From assembly GCA_036365455.1 (NCBI GenBank), contig JAWQUS010000025.1, forward strand, positions 23,782,001 through 23,846,000: a stretch of 64,000 nt of DNA. The letters are read 5' to 3'. Shown here piece by piece: positions 1 through 10,824 of the stretch. The notes beneath the pieces were generated by a model, which had not been told where the DNA came from, did not search any database, and saw nothing but the letters and a program-made list of their open reading frames with translations. Both the position numbers and the translations under genes were made by a program. Position 1 is the stretch's first letter. The number at the start of each line of letters is the position of its first letter. The DNA comes from Macrosoma leucophasiata (lineage: Eukaryota; Arthropoda; Insecta; Lepidoptera; Hedylidae).

Positions 1-719
1 CGATACTTAATCATATAACAAACTAGTTTTAAGAAAACAGTGTACATGTTATTCGACGTTCAACCTGATTTATTCACATTGCGTAATCCATTCGTGCAGG
101 TAAATATCGATTGTGGCACGAACCGTAAACCTATTCTCATGTATCGTAAACTTGCTAGTGCGTTTGTATAGATGTCGTAAAATTGATCGCCTGTGATATC
201 TCCCGCTTCGTCGCTTTCTAATCCACGTTTAAGATTTGTTTATGCTTCGTATTTGTTCATGGGATCGCGTGATGTATGTCAAGGGAACTCATTGTAACTA
301 TATTTTGATCCGGTAAATTGTTTTTCATAGTTAATTGTTGGTTAACTGTGAGTCAAAGTACTTATATTATCAAAATACATGCAACATAATTCAAATACTT
401 TGACGATTAAATCGTGGAGGGTGACGACACGATACGCTGACGCAGACGGCATGAACTTACCAGTGGAGCCTCTGATCGTCTCAATTATTCAATCAATCTT
501 TTACAATCATTCATTCTTCACAGCTCTTTTAACTTTAGTCATACATAATTTTACTTTAAAAAACCTTTTATTTGAAGACTTCTTAAATACAGTCCATCCT
601 CTCCATATACCTGCTTTTACAGCACCTTTTAACAGAAATATGCAATTTAAAAACACAGGTGAAAGTGCGAGACACAGCTGGCTTGTCATGTTTCCAACTT
701 ATTAATTTATTTAATAGTG
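1..719. other. No recognised feature
   Basis: AT-rich sequence. A 108-codon frame at 379-705 has no motif, no repeat match elsewhere in the window and an overlapping antisense frame, so I do not treat it as a gene. Confidence 0.5.
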
Positions 720-1000
720 TTTTTTTATGTTAGAAAGTGGCAAACAAGCATGCAGCTTACATTGATGTTAAGTGATGACTGCAGCCTATAGATACTTACA
801 GATAAACCAGAGGTCAAAATGCGTTACCATTCCTAAGGCTTAAGGTGTTATGCCTCTGTGCCGGGAATTACAGGTCCGTAAATTACCACCTAACCGGAAC
901 ACGATAGTGCTGAACACTACAGTTTAGCGGCAAGTATATTAGGTAATGCGGGGGTGCCTACGCCCGCGAGCTCCGACACTGGAGCTCTACCATCAGTAAA
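720..1000 (-). repeat. Family A retroposon, near full length
   Basis: First copy of the most abundant repeat here. On its sense (minus) strand it starts near ACTGATGGTAGAGCTCC and ends in CATAAAAAA. The conserved blocks are GGAGCTCGCGGGCGTAGGC, a TAGTGTTCAGCACTATCGTG palindrome, TTCCGGCACAGAGGCATAAC, and a GCATGCTTGTTTGCCAC 3' end. No protein is encoded. A defined 5' end plus A-tail suggests a SINE or an internally deleted LINE; no tRNA or 5S head is visible. Confidence 0.85.
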
Positions 1001-1659
1001 AATAATTTTATAACTTAATGTTAATTTATTAACCGTTACGTTTCATTATAAAATGTGAATCCACGGAACTGTTACAAAACTCATAATAATATTTTAAACT
1101 TTAAAAGTTGAAACAATGGAGTTCAGACTCAACTTAAACAATATTTAAACTCCAAACAAAGATATTATTAAAACTAAAGTACGAAATATCCGCATCAAAA
1201 CTTGCTAGCAACCTGGGGATCAGTGAAGCAACTGTTAAATATCCGTGATACTTCTCCCACACCTATTTAGTTTTATACCACATAAGTAGCAATTGAGCAA
1301 GTTCACGTTACAGCACTTTCATACCATTTATTATATCGTTGAGTGGCGTATGTGTTTCTTTCTATACGAGCGTTTCCGTATCATCCATTCCGTTCCATTG
1401 TAACAAAAAAATATCGATTCCAAAAATTCGATAATTCCATTACTAAAAAGTGACGAATAAAGGAAAAGGATTTAATGCCAAAGATACGTTACACTTTTGA
1501 AATAAAGAAGTTGGGCTACCAATTATTACGTCCACTAAAGATCTATGTGATAGAATATTGTGGTTTTTGAAGTCGGTATTTTCATATTTTTCGGTTTTTA
1601 GTGTAAATATCGCTAAGTAACATGTCCTAATACTATTAAGTATTTTCTGTAGAAGTGAA
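1001..1659. other. No recognised feature
   Basis: AT-rich stretch with no open frame of note and no match to other repeats in the window. Confidence 0.5.
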
Positions 1660-2640
1660 GTCCTAGGGAGGGGATGACTAAACCATTCTAATAAGGTGGT
1701 AGTAGTCTAAATAATGGGGTGCGGGCAGCGTTGTCTCGCGCTAAGACTACTGTCATGCGATCACCAGATCACGACCCGCATGGCAAGCGTGCCGATTATA
1801 CAAACCCAATGCGATGAAATATGATATACCTCGGGAGATGCTATGCCACATCCGATGACAACTGACCCTGGCAAAACACACGTACAAAGTACGGAAGCTG
1901 CGGATCGATGAAAAGATCATGGAATTGGAGGAAGGATTGGGCAGATTACGGTGTCATATAATAAGTTTATCTGAAGTCAGAAGACAGAGGGAGGACTTGA
2001 TAATACTCGAATCCGGTAACCTGTTCTATTTCCAGGAAGGGCGAACAAATGTCCCAAGGAAGTAAGTGCGTTCATTGATCACAAATCCCTAGCGAACGAC
2101 GCTGTCAAAACTTGAATGAGTCGGCTTACTTTAAAAAAAAAACTCTCTTGAAAAAAATCAAACGGTATTTACTGTAGGTCATACAGATCTACGCTCCAAC
2201 CTCCGAAAACTCCTACGATGAGGTAGTAATTATGCATGAGGATATTTCAAGAGACATCCATAGGTTTATTACCTACTACAACGTTGACATGGGCAATTTC
2301 AACGTGAAATTGGATGTTCATGGCGTCCATGACCTGAGAGTAGGGTAATTTTAATATAGGCAACGAAACATTGCGGGCCAGACAGTGGCCAAAAAGCGGC
2401 CATAGAATGCAGGATCTAAACCGTTCGCCAAAGATCTGTCTATCGAGCAGAGCCGTCTCACTAAACTGAAGACAAAAGATGGCAGAATCATAATAATATC
2501 TTCGAAAGCTTGCAAAAGAGATCGAGTGATTTTCATAAGTTCCACATATCGCCTTAGTGTGTTCTCAGCAAAACGCATTCCCAGTATTACAGATTCCACC
2601 CTAAGCCGAGTTGGTCCGAGTTAAAGCGCGAAAGAATTAT
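1660..2640 (+). pseudogene. RTE-clade LINE, 5' region and endonuclease, decayed
   Basis: The frame at 1892-2065 reads RKLRIDEKIMELEEGLGRL, then SEVRRQRED and ESGNLFYFQEG, a typical RTE apurinic-type endonuclease. After a break, 2178-2345 in another frame reads VIQIYAPTSENSYDEVV and MGNFNVKLD, where the usual catalytic GDFN has become GNFN. Around 2467-2510 a third frame reads EQSRLTKLKTKDGRIII, as in the linker to the RT. The non-coding lead-in at 1660-1860 resembles an RTE 5' region. Several frameshifts and stops make this non-functional. It is a remnant of the element type whose 3' ends occur at 4.6, 5.9, 12.8, 24.5, 57.0 and 58.7 kb. Confidence 0.75.
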
Positions 2641-2717
2641 TGGGCTGACGGTGGCTTACCGTGGAATTGATTTCAACGTTCTTGAAGATTCAGTTATGTC
2701 ATGTTTTGTTTGAAATA

Positions 2718-2835
2718 AATAGTTTTTTTTTATTCAGTGAAGGTGGCAAACAAGCATGCATTTCACATTAATGTTAAGTGATGACTTCATCTGATAGACA
2801 TCTAAAAAACCAGAAGTTAAAATGCAGATGCTTCA
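2718..2835 (-). repeat. Family A fragment (3' part)
   Basis: Contains the A-tail and the GCATGCTTGTTTGCC block of family A in reverse orientation. The match fades near 2835, so the copy is 5'-truncated or eroded. Confidence 0.7.
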
Positions 2836-3382
2836 AAATGGTCGAGGAGAGCAATGGCTGCCACATGCGTCATACTCGTGAACGGGTGCTCATTGTGGGG
2901 ACTGGTCTGTTATGATTTGCGGGTGTTATTTTCTATCACGGTATTAAGCTGTTGATGGGTATTTGCGTAAGTGTTTATATGCAAATATTGACGTTCAAAT
3001 TATCTTCATTATATTCATGTCTCCATTCTATTTAATAACATTTGTATTAGATGTAAGGTTTTGACAAAAGAGCAACACGCTGAGGTTGTTGGGTAGCGTA
3101 GTTATTCTCAGTAGTGCCTGCACTTGGAACTCTGTTAAGTGAATGACTATGATTATGACGAACAGATTTTTATTTTTCTTCTATGAAGGAATTGAAAAAT
3201 TTGATGATTTACATATCGGTTAAATATTATTTTGAAATCATTATTTATTAATATTTAATGGTTTATTATTATAAGTCCATTCTCTCTAGGTAGCTTATAA
3301 CGTGACAATGCAAAAGTGTCCTTTTAGACCAATTTGAAATAAATTTTGAATTTAGATATATAAATTTTGTGATACATTACTC
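2836..3382. other. No recognised feature
   Basis: AT-rich spacer without reading frames or matches to repeats elsewhere in the window. Confidence 0.45.
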
Positions 3383-3484
3383 TGTGATAGTTTTTACGGG
3401 CCATTACCATCTTATTGGAACACGACATTCAACACTGCCATTTGGCGGTAGGTAAACTACACTAGAACTATACCACCAGTAAAA
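3383..3484 (-). repeat. Family A fragment (5' part), diverged
   Basis: Keeps the palindromic block (GAACACGACATTCAACACTG) and the CACCAGTAAAA end, with many substitutions. The 3' half is absent. Confidence 0.6.
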
Positions 3485-4330
3485 CGGTGTCCCACCGAGT
3501 AGTTTCCAGTTGAAAACCAGCGTCGGCTTGACCTAATGCTGAACTGGGAACTATTTGGTGCAGCCGTGGAATCTTGTTTCTTATTTTCTACTGTAACTAG
3601 GTACTTTTGCAAATAGGTTTAAGTTATTTTTTTGTCAACCCTTTTTCAAATGTTTTTTTTGTGTAACGTATTTGTATTATAAATGTTTTTTTTTGTTCTA
3701 TTGTTTTTTTTTATTAATGCAGTACCTGATATTGGTATGGGTACTGCACCAATAAACGTTTTTTTCTTCTTTTAAAAAGTATTGTTAACTTCTTTACTTT
3801 GTCTCTGTGCAAACAGCTGCTGAAATCATACGGCGGTGCTTATTCTCAAAGGCGGCATCACAATTCTGCCGGTAATTGATTCGCACAAAACACCAACTTC
3901 AAATAACACTTTTATTACTTTACCTCTCAAACAATATATTTCTCATACTAAAACATTTATAATCGCGTAATAAAATAAATCTAGCATATTGAATTCTTTT
4001 CGCATAGTTGTCAATGGAGCGTTCACAATGTGATAACGTATATTTTCTTTGTGTTACCAAAGGATTGGAATATTCCATTCAATTTGACATAGAGCCACCC
4101 AGAGCCGTCATATTGGAACCAATTTGTATAATATGCCTTTGCGGTAATGTTTGCGGAATAGGATAAGAAAAAATTGGTATTTTCAATGTATTTAATTCGA
4201 ATAGAAAGCATCTTAATACCGAATTAAATGATACTACTGCTAAAATTGTATTAATATGCCATGCCCAGAGGACGTCGGGACGTGGCGACCCTATGTTACT
4301 TAAGTGGAGAATAATAAAGTTCTTCTGCTA
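3485..4330. other. Unannotated spacer with one short hairpin
   Basis: Contains a GCAGTACC/GGGTACTGC inverted repeat at about 3719-3747 close to an AATAAA (3752), possibly a LINE 3' end I cannot assign. The 62-codon antisense frame at 4023-4211 has no recognisable motif. Confidence 0.4.
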
Positions 4331-4520
4331 GTGCATTTAGTTAACTGAACATGAGCGTAGTATGCTCTTAGATTTTCGCGAGCCACACTCATTGAAATAA
4401 AACTAGTTTTCAGATGTATCTCCCGTAAATTAAACTAAAATGATTATTTAAAAGCCGAAAAGCGACCGGTTTGATTTTAAATAAAGATTTTAGTTTAATA
4501 TGCGCGCGATAAATGCGAAA
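4331..4520. repeat. Dispersed repeat N, copy 1
   Basis: Shares the string TTAG.TTTTCGCGA...CACTCATTG.AATAAAA with 37440-37560, followed by a similar stretch ending near ATGATTA. Neither copy has coding capacity or visible terminal repeats, so the class is unknown. Confidence 0.5.
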
Positions 4521-4630
4521 ACTAGTTTAATTTCAATGATCAATAGCGGACAAACCATTATAATAGCGCGGTTATAAATGAAATAACGCTGAATCAGTTC
4601 CGCGATAAAACTATGATGTTGCTTTCTTTA

Positions 4631-5262
4631 TCATTTCAGCCAAAAGACGTCCACTGCTGAACAAAAGCCTCTCCCAAAGAATGCCACAACGAACGGCCCT
4701 GGGCCGCCCTCATCCAGCGATTGCCCGCGACCTTCACCAGGTCGTCGATCCATCTTGTGGGAGGCCTGCCCACGCTTCGCTTTCCGGTACGCGGTCGCCA
4801 CTCGAGAACTGCTCTGCCCCAACGGCCGTCAGTTCGTCGAGCTATCTGCCCTGCCCACTGCCACTTGAGTCTCGCTATTCGGTGAGCTATGTCGGTAACT
4901 TTGGTCCTCATGCGGATCTCCTCATTTCTGATTCGATATCGCAGAGAAACACCAAGCATAGCTCGCTCCATTGCTCTCTGAGTGACCTTGAGCCTTCTTA
5001 TGAGGCCCATGTGAACGACCACGTTTCTGTCCCATAAATCATCACTGGCAACACACACTGGTCAAAGACCTTTTTTTTGAGACGCTGCGGTAAGTCGGAC
5101 GAAAAGATGTACCGTAGCTTCCCGAACGCTGCCCAACCGAGTTGGAGTCGGCGATTGACCTCTTTATCGAAGTTGGACCGACCTAACTGGACCGTTTGTC
5201 CCAGGTATACATAATTGTCAACAACTTCGAGTGTAGTTCCCTCGACCGTAACAGGAGTGGGT
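4631..5262 (-). pseudogene. RTE-clade LINE, C-terminal RT region and 3' end
   Basis: Read on the minus strand, the sequence gives VVDNYVYLGQTVQLGRSNFD, then FDQCVLPVMIYGTETWS, RRLKVTQRAMERAMLGVSL, KWQWAGQIARR, GRWGRAVLEWRPRTGKRSVG and WHSLGEAFVQQWTSFG. This is the characteristic RTE carboxy-terminal segment. A 140-codon frame (4636-5058) remains open, but the frame shifts near 5030 and the element is 5'-truncated. It ends in GGCTGAAATGA, the start of the usual TGATGA tail. No endonuclease or catalytic YADD is present. Confidence 0.85.
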
Positions 5263-5605
5263 GTAACATATCATGGAGTATCAATATCCAATGCTGATTT
5301 TCCGGAAAGCCACATTTCAATCAAATAGCCTCCAGTCATGGAGTTTTATTTAATTAAATTTTCCGTAAACGTACCTTCGTACACGCAAATTTGTTGATGC
5401 TGATACTCGTACATTTGAACCGCCCGGGGGCTTGTTGGTTTACTGGGGTTAACTTCCGGGTTCACGGATCGACGATGTTTGTCAAATAAAGACAAATATT
5501 ATATTTGAAAAGCTCTCGGTGTAACCGAAGGTTGTTTTAAGTAATTTTAAAACATTTACTGATGGTACGATTGAACATAATTATATTGTCATATTTTTAT
5601 TTTAA
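5263..5605. other. No recognised feature
   Basis: The first 80 bases may continue the RTE fragment with several stops. The rest, including a short GC-rich patch near 5420-5470, has no assignable content. Confidence 0.4.
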
Positions 5606-5619
5606 TTACGTATATAAAT

Positions 5620-5933
5620 GCCTCAGTAGCGTAGTGGTAGCAGGCCACTACTATTGCGCTGGAGGTCCTGGGTTCGATTCCCAGGTCGGGGACTATCAGA
5701 GATAACGGTTTAAAATCCTTTATCTCTGCTTCTATTGGGATTTTTCCATTTTCTGGAAGTTTCCCAGTACCCCGGAGTGTGGTGATGTGCCCGGAGATGG
5801 CAACAGGTTCGCCACCTGTTACATGGGCCAAAAACGTAACAGGCGAGTCGTGGGTGTTTGCATGTATGATTGAATGCATGCATTTACCTCTGCCTACCCC
5901 TTCGGGGATTACAGGCGTGAAGTTACGATGAAG
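5620..5933 (+). repeat. SINE B, full length with 14-bp target-site duplication
   Basis: A tRNA-like head (5620-5692) has an A-box-like TAGCGTAGTGGTAGC and a B box GGTTCGATTCC. The body contains CAGAGATAACGGTTTAAAAT and CCATTTTCTGGAAGTTTCCC. The 3' tail has CTGCCTACCCCTTCGGGGAT then GGCGTGAAGTTACG. The element is bounded by perfect copies of TTACGTATATAAAT at 5606-5619 and 5934-5947. The perfect duplication indicates a fairly recent insertion. The tail matches the LINE F tail (53.8 and 54.1 kb), the likely source of its machinery. Confidence 0.92.
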
Positions 5934-5947
5934 TTACGTATATAAAT

Positions 5948-6358
5948 AATACGGTGCCGAGACGTGGTCTCTCACTATGGGTCTCGTACGAAAGCTCCAA
6001 GTCACTCAGCGGTCAATGGAAAGGGCTATGCTCGGCGTTTCCCGACTGGATCGAATCAGAAATGAGGAAATCCGTAGGCGAACGAAAGTCGCTGACATAG
6101 CCAAGCAGATTTCCAAGCTGAAGTGGCAATGGGCAGGGCACATAGCTCGAAGAACCGATAGCCGCTGGGGCAGAAAGGTTCTCGAGTGGAGACCACGTAT
6201 CGGCAAACGCAGCGTAGGACGTCCACCTGCAAGATGGACCGACGACCTGATCAAGGCTGCAGGTACCCGCTGGATGCACGTCGCTTCCGATCGGTCGGCA
6301 TGGAGGTCCTTGGGGGAGGCCTATGTTCAGCAGTGGACGACTTATGGCTGATATGATG
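5948..6358 (+). pseudogene. RTE-clade LINE 3' fragment (second subfamily)
   Basis: The frame at 5977-6351 encodes LVRKLQVTQRSMERAMLGVS, KWQWAGHIARRTDSRWG, GKRSVGRPPARWTDDLI and WRSLGEAYVQQWTTYG, followed by TGATATGATGATAAATAATG as the 3' tail. It is 5'-truncated about 120 codons before the ORF end and lacks the catalytic RT motifs. Differences from the 4.6 and 12.8 kb copies (for example WMHVASDRSAW) indicate a separate subfamily. Confidence 0.85.
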
Positions 6359-6454
6359 ATAAATAATGGAAGGATAAATTTGACTTCACGCAGGAATCGT
6401 AATCGTCGTAAAATCGTAAATCATCGTAATTAGTTTTGTTTTATGCGAATTAAA

Positions 6455-6724
6455 GTGGCAAACAAGCATGTAGTTCACGTTGATGTTGAGTGATGACTGC
6501 AGCCTATACACACTTACACAAAGACCAAGGTCAAAATGCAGATGCGTTACCACTCCTGAGGCCTAACGTGTTATGCCTCTGTGCCGGAAATTACAGAGCC
6601 GTACATTACTACCTGACCGGAACACGATAGTGCTGAACACTACCATTTAGCGGCAAGTATATTAGGTAATGCCGTGGTGCCTACGCCCGCGAGCTCCGTC
6701 ACTGGAGCTCTACCACCAGTAAAA
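6455..6724 (-). repeat. Family A retroposon, near full length
   Basis: Runs from the GGCAAACAAGCATG end (reverse of the sense 3' end) to CACCAGTAAAA. All internal blocks are present with few substitutions. Confidence 0.85.
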
Positions 6725-6794
6725 GTTAGTGACGATGATTATATTTTTTTAGTTTGTAAATTGACATGTATATCAATTTTGATATTCGTTTTAA

Positions 6795-6865
6795 TTTATT
6801 TTGTTTATTTCATAAGTGGTGCTTGTCAACGTAAATGAATAAATAAATATATGATTCTGATTCTC
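6795..6865 (+). repeat. LINE 3' tail with GATTCT repeats
   Basis: GTGGTGCTTGTCAACGTAAA, then tATGAATAAATAAATAT and GATTCTGATTCT. It corresponds to the reverse complement of 45660-45720, so both are 3' ends of one LINE type. Confidence 0.55.
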
Positions 6866-7257
6866 CAATCTACCATGTCACCTCTGAAATTTGAAAAAGC
6901 TTATAAAAGTGACATTTTATATACTTAATTGCATCTGAAATAAGGACGAAACTACGACAGAATAACCATTAATTGAAGTATTCATCTTGTGTTGTATCCA
7001 CATTGAATACTTGTTTATTTCAATCTATGTTATTCACCGATTGCATTCGTAAAAGAGATGTGAGAAAAAGGCTTTGTAGGAACGAGAGCGATAATGTGCA
7101 TGTAAATAAAAAAAAAATCAAGCTTCGATGGAGCGAAGAACAATCAAATTGTGAATAAAGATAGATTCAGCAGCAAATACGAGTAGATAAGTAAATACTA
7201 TCTCTAACTCTACTTTCATAGGGAATGATCGTCAGAACATGACGTTACGTAACTAAA
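6866..7257. other. No recognised feature
   Basis: AT-rich. The 61-codon frame at 6973-7158 carries no motif and is not supported as a gene. Confidence 0.4.
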
Positions 7258-7560
7258 AACGTAACTTCACGCCTCCCCGAAGGGGTAAGCAGGGGTAAAT
7301 GCATGCATTCAAGCTTACATGCAAACACCCACGATTCGCCGGTTACGTTTTGGCCCATGTTACAGGTGGCGAACCTGTTGACATCTCCGGGCACATTACC
7401 AAACTTCGAGATATTGAGAAATTTCCAGAAAATGGAAAAATCCCAATAGAACCAGAGATAAAGTACTTTACACCATTATCTCTGATCGTCTCCTACACGG
7501 GAATTGAACCCAGGACCCCAGCGTAGTAGTAGTGACCTGCTACCACTAGGCTAATAAGGC
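7258..7560 (-). repeat. SINE B, near full length
   Basis: Reverse orientation. The tRNA-like head is at 7500-7560 with a B box in reverse (GGGAATTGAACCC). The CCTTCGGGG hairpin tail is at 7270-7300. The 75-codon frame across it is an artefact of the SINE body. Confidence 0.85.
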
Positions 7561-7669
7561 AGATAAGCTGAAAAAAAAAATCAAAATGGTGGCTCTGTAA
7601 AAAAAATTCGAAATGGTGGCTTTGTGAAAATGCTCTAAGATAACGTTTTTCTTATTTAACAAAAATTGC

Positions 7670-7800
7670 AAAGAAGCATGTTGCTCACATGGATGTTAAC
7701 TTATGAGCATGTAGCCTCTAGACATTCAGCCAAAAACCAGAGATCAAAATGCAAATGCTTTTCCACCCCTGAGGCATAAGTTGTTACATCTCTGTGACGG
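7670..7800 (-). repeat. Family A fragment (3' half), diverged
   Basis: AAGCATGTTGCTCACATGGATGTTAA and CCAGAGATCAAAATGCA-like blocks of family A are recognisable. The copy stops after the GGCATAA block. Confidence 0.6.
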
Positions 7801-7839
7801 CTAATCATCATTTGAATCTTCCAAAGATGCAAATTTGTT

Positions 7840-8388
7840 ATTATCTAATCTAAACTAATATTATAAAGAGGTAATATTTTTTTTGTTTGTTTGTATTGAA
7901 TAGGCTCAATAACTACTGGACCCATTTAAAAAATTCTTTCACTATTCGAAAGCTACATTACCCACGGGTAACATAGGCTATACTTTATTTTGGAAAAAAT
8001 AGGGTTCCGTAAGATATTTGGGGTTTTCACACACAAAGTGTAAAAAATCAACCAGAAAAGTTACTTATTTTGCGTACGCTGCCTAAACTATAAAATATAT
8101 CGAGGAATATCTTTTATTGTTTATTTCACTATTCAAAAGCTATATTATCCACGGGCAACAAAGGCTATATTTTATTTTGGAAAAAATAGGGTTCCGTAAG
8201 ATATTTCGTTTTTTCAGACACAAGGTGTAAAAAATCAACCAGAAAAGTTACTTATTTTGCGTACGCTGCCTAAACTATAAAAGATATCGAGGAAGACTTT
8301 AGGCTATATCTATGTATAATCATCACGCTAAGACGAATAGGAGAGGGTATGCAACATTGCACCGCGCGAAGCCGGGGCGGGCCGCTAG
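7840..8388 (+). mobile_element. Helitron-like non-autonomous repeat ending in CTAG, with internal duplication
   Basis: Ends in GCCGGGGCGGGCCGCTAG. GC-rich hairpin-prone sequence before a CTAG terminus is typical of Helitron 3' ends, though this repeat type has also been described otherwise. A 168-bp segment (7940-8107) is repeated at 8127-8294 with about 90% identity, including the string AGGGTTCCGTAAGATATTT. A copy without the duplication lies at 43265-43612 in reverse, starting next to AATATTAGTTTAGAT. Confidence 0.6.
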
Positions 8389-8544
8389 TTAAAGAATATT
8401 TTTACAGATTACTTAAAACTTTTAAGCTCGAAATTAGTAAAATTGGTAAATTGCACACGGTCACTAAAAATTTAATTTAAAAAATTTTTTTTTCAAGAAA
8501 CTGAAAATTATGATAGTTTTTTTTAACGGAGATGTAGATAGCCT

Positions 8545-9018
8545 ATCTAATAGGTTGGGGAAAAAGTCTTTTCGCATTATAGTATGTATGAACTTGTAAT
8601 AAAATCTCTTTGGCTGTAGTATTTGTATCTGGCTGGTTTTGGTATCATTGAAAGTTAAAATATTACATGGGACCAAACGTAACTGAATCGCGCCAATCTT
8701 ATTTGCAAGAATTTTTGGATACGTGCAGTTTGGGTACCTACTTAGTCAGAATGGACCAAAAAGAATGGACCGTGATCCATTCGATCGTAATCAAAAAACA
8801 TTACGTTTCAAAGGATTGGTAACTCTACCAGTTTCGTTGAGAAATATTGGGATGCTACGTTTATTCTTTAAAGAATCCCATCAGCCAATAAACACCGCTC
8901 TGAAAAGAATAGCAATCGATTTCTCTCAGGAATTCTCTTCAATTATACTCTGCGTAAGCATTGAGTGCAGTCATAAACCAATTTCATTAATTTTATTGCA
9001 AATGCGTCAATTTTGTTA
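8545..9018. mobile_element. Possible mariner-type remnant
   Basis: TAGGTTGGGGAAAAAG then TCTTTTCGCATTATAG at 8552-8583 resembles the terminal sequence of mariner-like MITEs as I know them. I find no matching inverted end and no transposase (DDE) motif in the 98-codon frame at 8723-9019. Class and 3' boundary are uncertain. Confidence 0.35.
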
Positions 9019-9196
9019 AAAAAACCCCAGCCTGGGCTTTCGTGGGTCATAAATAATTCCCTGCCAATTGTGTAGGTGTGTGGTCCGAGCATAAGGCAGC
9101 GGCGGGTGAAATAGGTATTTTTTCAATGTTGATGATTCCTCACTTGTAATTTACTTGGTCCTAGCTCAAAAACATAAATTGACTGATAACAATGAT

Positions 9197-9260
9197 GTAA
9201 GAAATGAAAAATAAAAAAATTGTGTGTGTAAGAAATGAAAAATAAAAAAATTGTGTGTGT
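9197..9260. repeat. 31-bp tandem duplication
   Basis: Two units of GTAAGAAATGAAAAATAAAA followed by AAATTGTGTGT, in direct tandem with no visible differences. A very recent slippage-type duplication. Confidence 0.8.
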
Positions 9261-9297
9261 AATAATTAAAAATGAATGAAATAACCATACACATTTC

Positions 9298-9520
9298 TAC
9301 TGGTGGTAGAGCTCTAGTGACGGAGTTCGTGGGCATAGATATCACGGTGTTTTGTATCGCTAAGTGGTAATCTTTAGCACTATCGTGTTCCGATCATGTA
9401 TAATGTCTGAAATCTCAAAATCTGAATTTATGTGTCTGAAATTGCGGCCCTTAATTTCTGGTACTGATACATAATACCTCAGGGTTCAGGAGTGGCAACG
9501 CTTCTCTAAAATCTTCGGTT
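9298..9520 (+). repeat. Family A, diverged copy without 3' end
   Basis: ACTGGTGGTAGAGCTCTAGT start and TAGCACTATCGTGTTCCG block are present. After 9400 the copy is rearranged by a short local duplication (GTCTGAAATCTCAAAAT / GTGTCTGAAATTG). Confidence 0.65.
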
Positions 9521-9540
9521 TCATTTAGATATTTATGTAT

Positions 9541-9600
9541 AACGGCACCCACGACACAGGTTTATTCCTAGTGTGGGACTGTGAGTGTAAGCGTATTTAA
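9541..9600 (+). repeat. SINE C 3' fragment
   Basis: Only the 3' end of SINE C: ACGGCACCCACGACACAGG and GTGAGTGTAAGCGTATTTA. The tRNA-like head is missing, so this is a 5'-truncated insertion. Confidence 0.7.
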
Positions 9601-9616
9601 TGTAATCCAAAATTAA

Positions 9617-10054
9617 AGGTGCAATTCCGTGGGTCGCGATCGATCGCGACCGCGCGCGACTATAGATGCAGTATAAAAATGTATGGAATCGCTTTCGTGG
9701 CTTAATTTTCGGAAAACAATAGCATCGCACAATGAAGTCTTCGGTGTATAGTTGTCAGCCAATGATTTTTCGATGAAACGTATTTCGCAGTAAAGTAGGG
9801 AACATACGTGCGCGGCCAACGACTGTCGCGAGCCGCGCGGGGCCGTGTTAGGTTAAGATCCCACTGCAGAATCATTTCGTTTATCCAGATATGCTGTAAA
9901 CCTATTTTTTACGCATTTATAATCTAGATAATATATATCCACTAGGTTGCCTATAAAATGGCCGCAAGTACATAATTTTTTTTTTTTTTTGGAATGAATA
10001 TAAGACTAGAGGCCGCGCGATTCCGCGTTCAATCACGACCCACGGAATTGCACC
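9617..10054. mobile_element. MITE with TTAA target duplication (piggyBac-type)
   Basis: Terminal inverted repeats GGTGCAATTCCGTGGGTCG: the left end begins AGGTGC after TTAA (9613-9616), and the right end finishes in GCACC before TTAA (10055-10058). Length 438 bp. No transposase frame. The palindrome GTCGCGATCGATCGCGAC lies just inside the left end, and GC-rich blocks occur near 9800-9850 and 10010. TTAA duplication is the piggyBac signature, but the TIR sequence is not one I recognise. Confidence 0.75.
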
Positions 10055-10058
10055 TTAA

Positions 10059-10714
10059 GAGTACATTGGTCGAACAAGCTTGTTTGTCATGCTCTCATAC
10101 CCCCAGGCGGAAAGCCGTAACCTCTTCGGAGAAATATGGGCTTCAAACTTTTTATCGTCATTGTGATTTGAAAGCGACAGTAAAAAGAGACATTCAAATG
10201 AATTCATACGCGTTAAGGTGAGATAAAGTGAGATAGGAAGCATTGTACAGTGTCTCTTGTAAAAAAAAATCAAATTCAACATAGTTTTTTTTTTCATAGG
10301 TAACGCTCCTCGCTCGAAACTTAAACCACACCTAATCCACCCGTAAACGGATGTAACAATAAACAGACGAAGATAATTGCTTATCTGTCCACAAGTAACT
10401 GCGCTCCTTACTATTTCGGGGAGTCCCTGGGTTCATCACGGAGATTATCCGTTTGTACATGACATGTAAAATAAAAAACCTGTACAAAAATAAGATGTCA
10501 ATGGAATTTATTGTACACATCCCTTCAAGAGTCTTCACTTTGTAAAATCAAAGTAACTTGCATGATAGCAATTGTTCAGGTTCTGACAAATTATAAAATG
10601 TTTGCCATACGTTTTTATGAGTAAGATCCTTTAGACTTTTGTGGTCTTCATCAAAAACCTGTTCGCAGATGCAAATAAATATCATTCGTTTTTCTGTATT
10701 TTGAAAGGTGCAAG
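10059..10714. other. No recognised feature
   Basis: AT-rich spacer. Small frames on both strands (60-80 codons) overlap each other and show no motif. Confidence 0.4.
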
Positions 10715-10815
10715 GTTTTGAAGCAACTTACGATGGATGTGACTACTGTCTATAGACGTCTGAACAAAAACCAGATGTCAAATGCAGATGCGTTGCCACC
10801 CCTGAGACCTTAGTT
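10715..10815 (-). repeat. Family A fragment, diverged
   Basis: Retains the TCTATAGACGTCTGAACAAA and CAGATGCGTTGCCACC blocks only. Confidence 0.55.
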
Positions 10816-10824
10816 GCTATTTTT

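Noticed and set aside
379..705. 108-codon open frame as a host gene
   Set aside because: No motif, no splice context I can defend, hydrophobic low-information composition and an overlapping antisense frame.
4681..5037. 118-codon plus-strand frame
   Set aside because: Antisense shadow of the RTE C-terminal coding sequence on the minus strand. The same holds at 12888, 6006 and 24474.
9160..9262. CRISPR-like array
   Set aside because: Only two directly adjacent 31-bp units with no spacers; a eukaryotic tandem duplication. No other region shows regularly spaced repeats.
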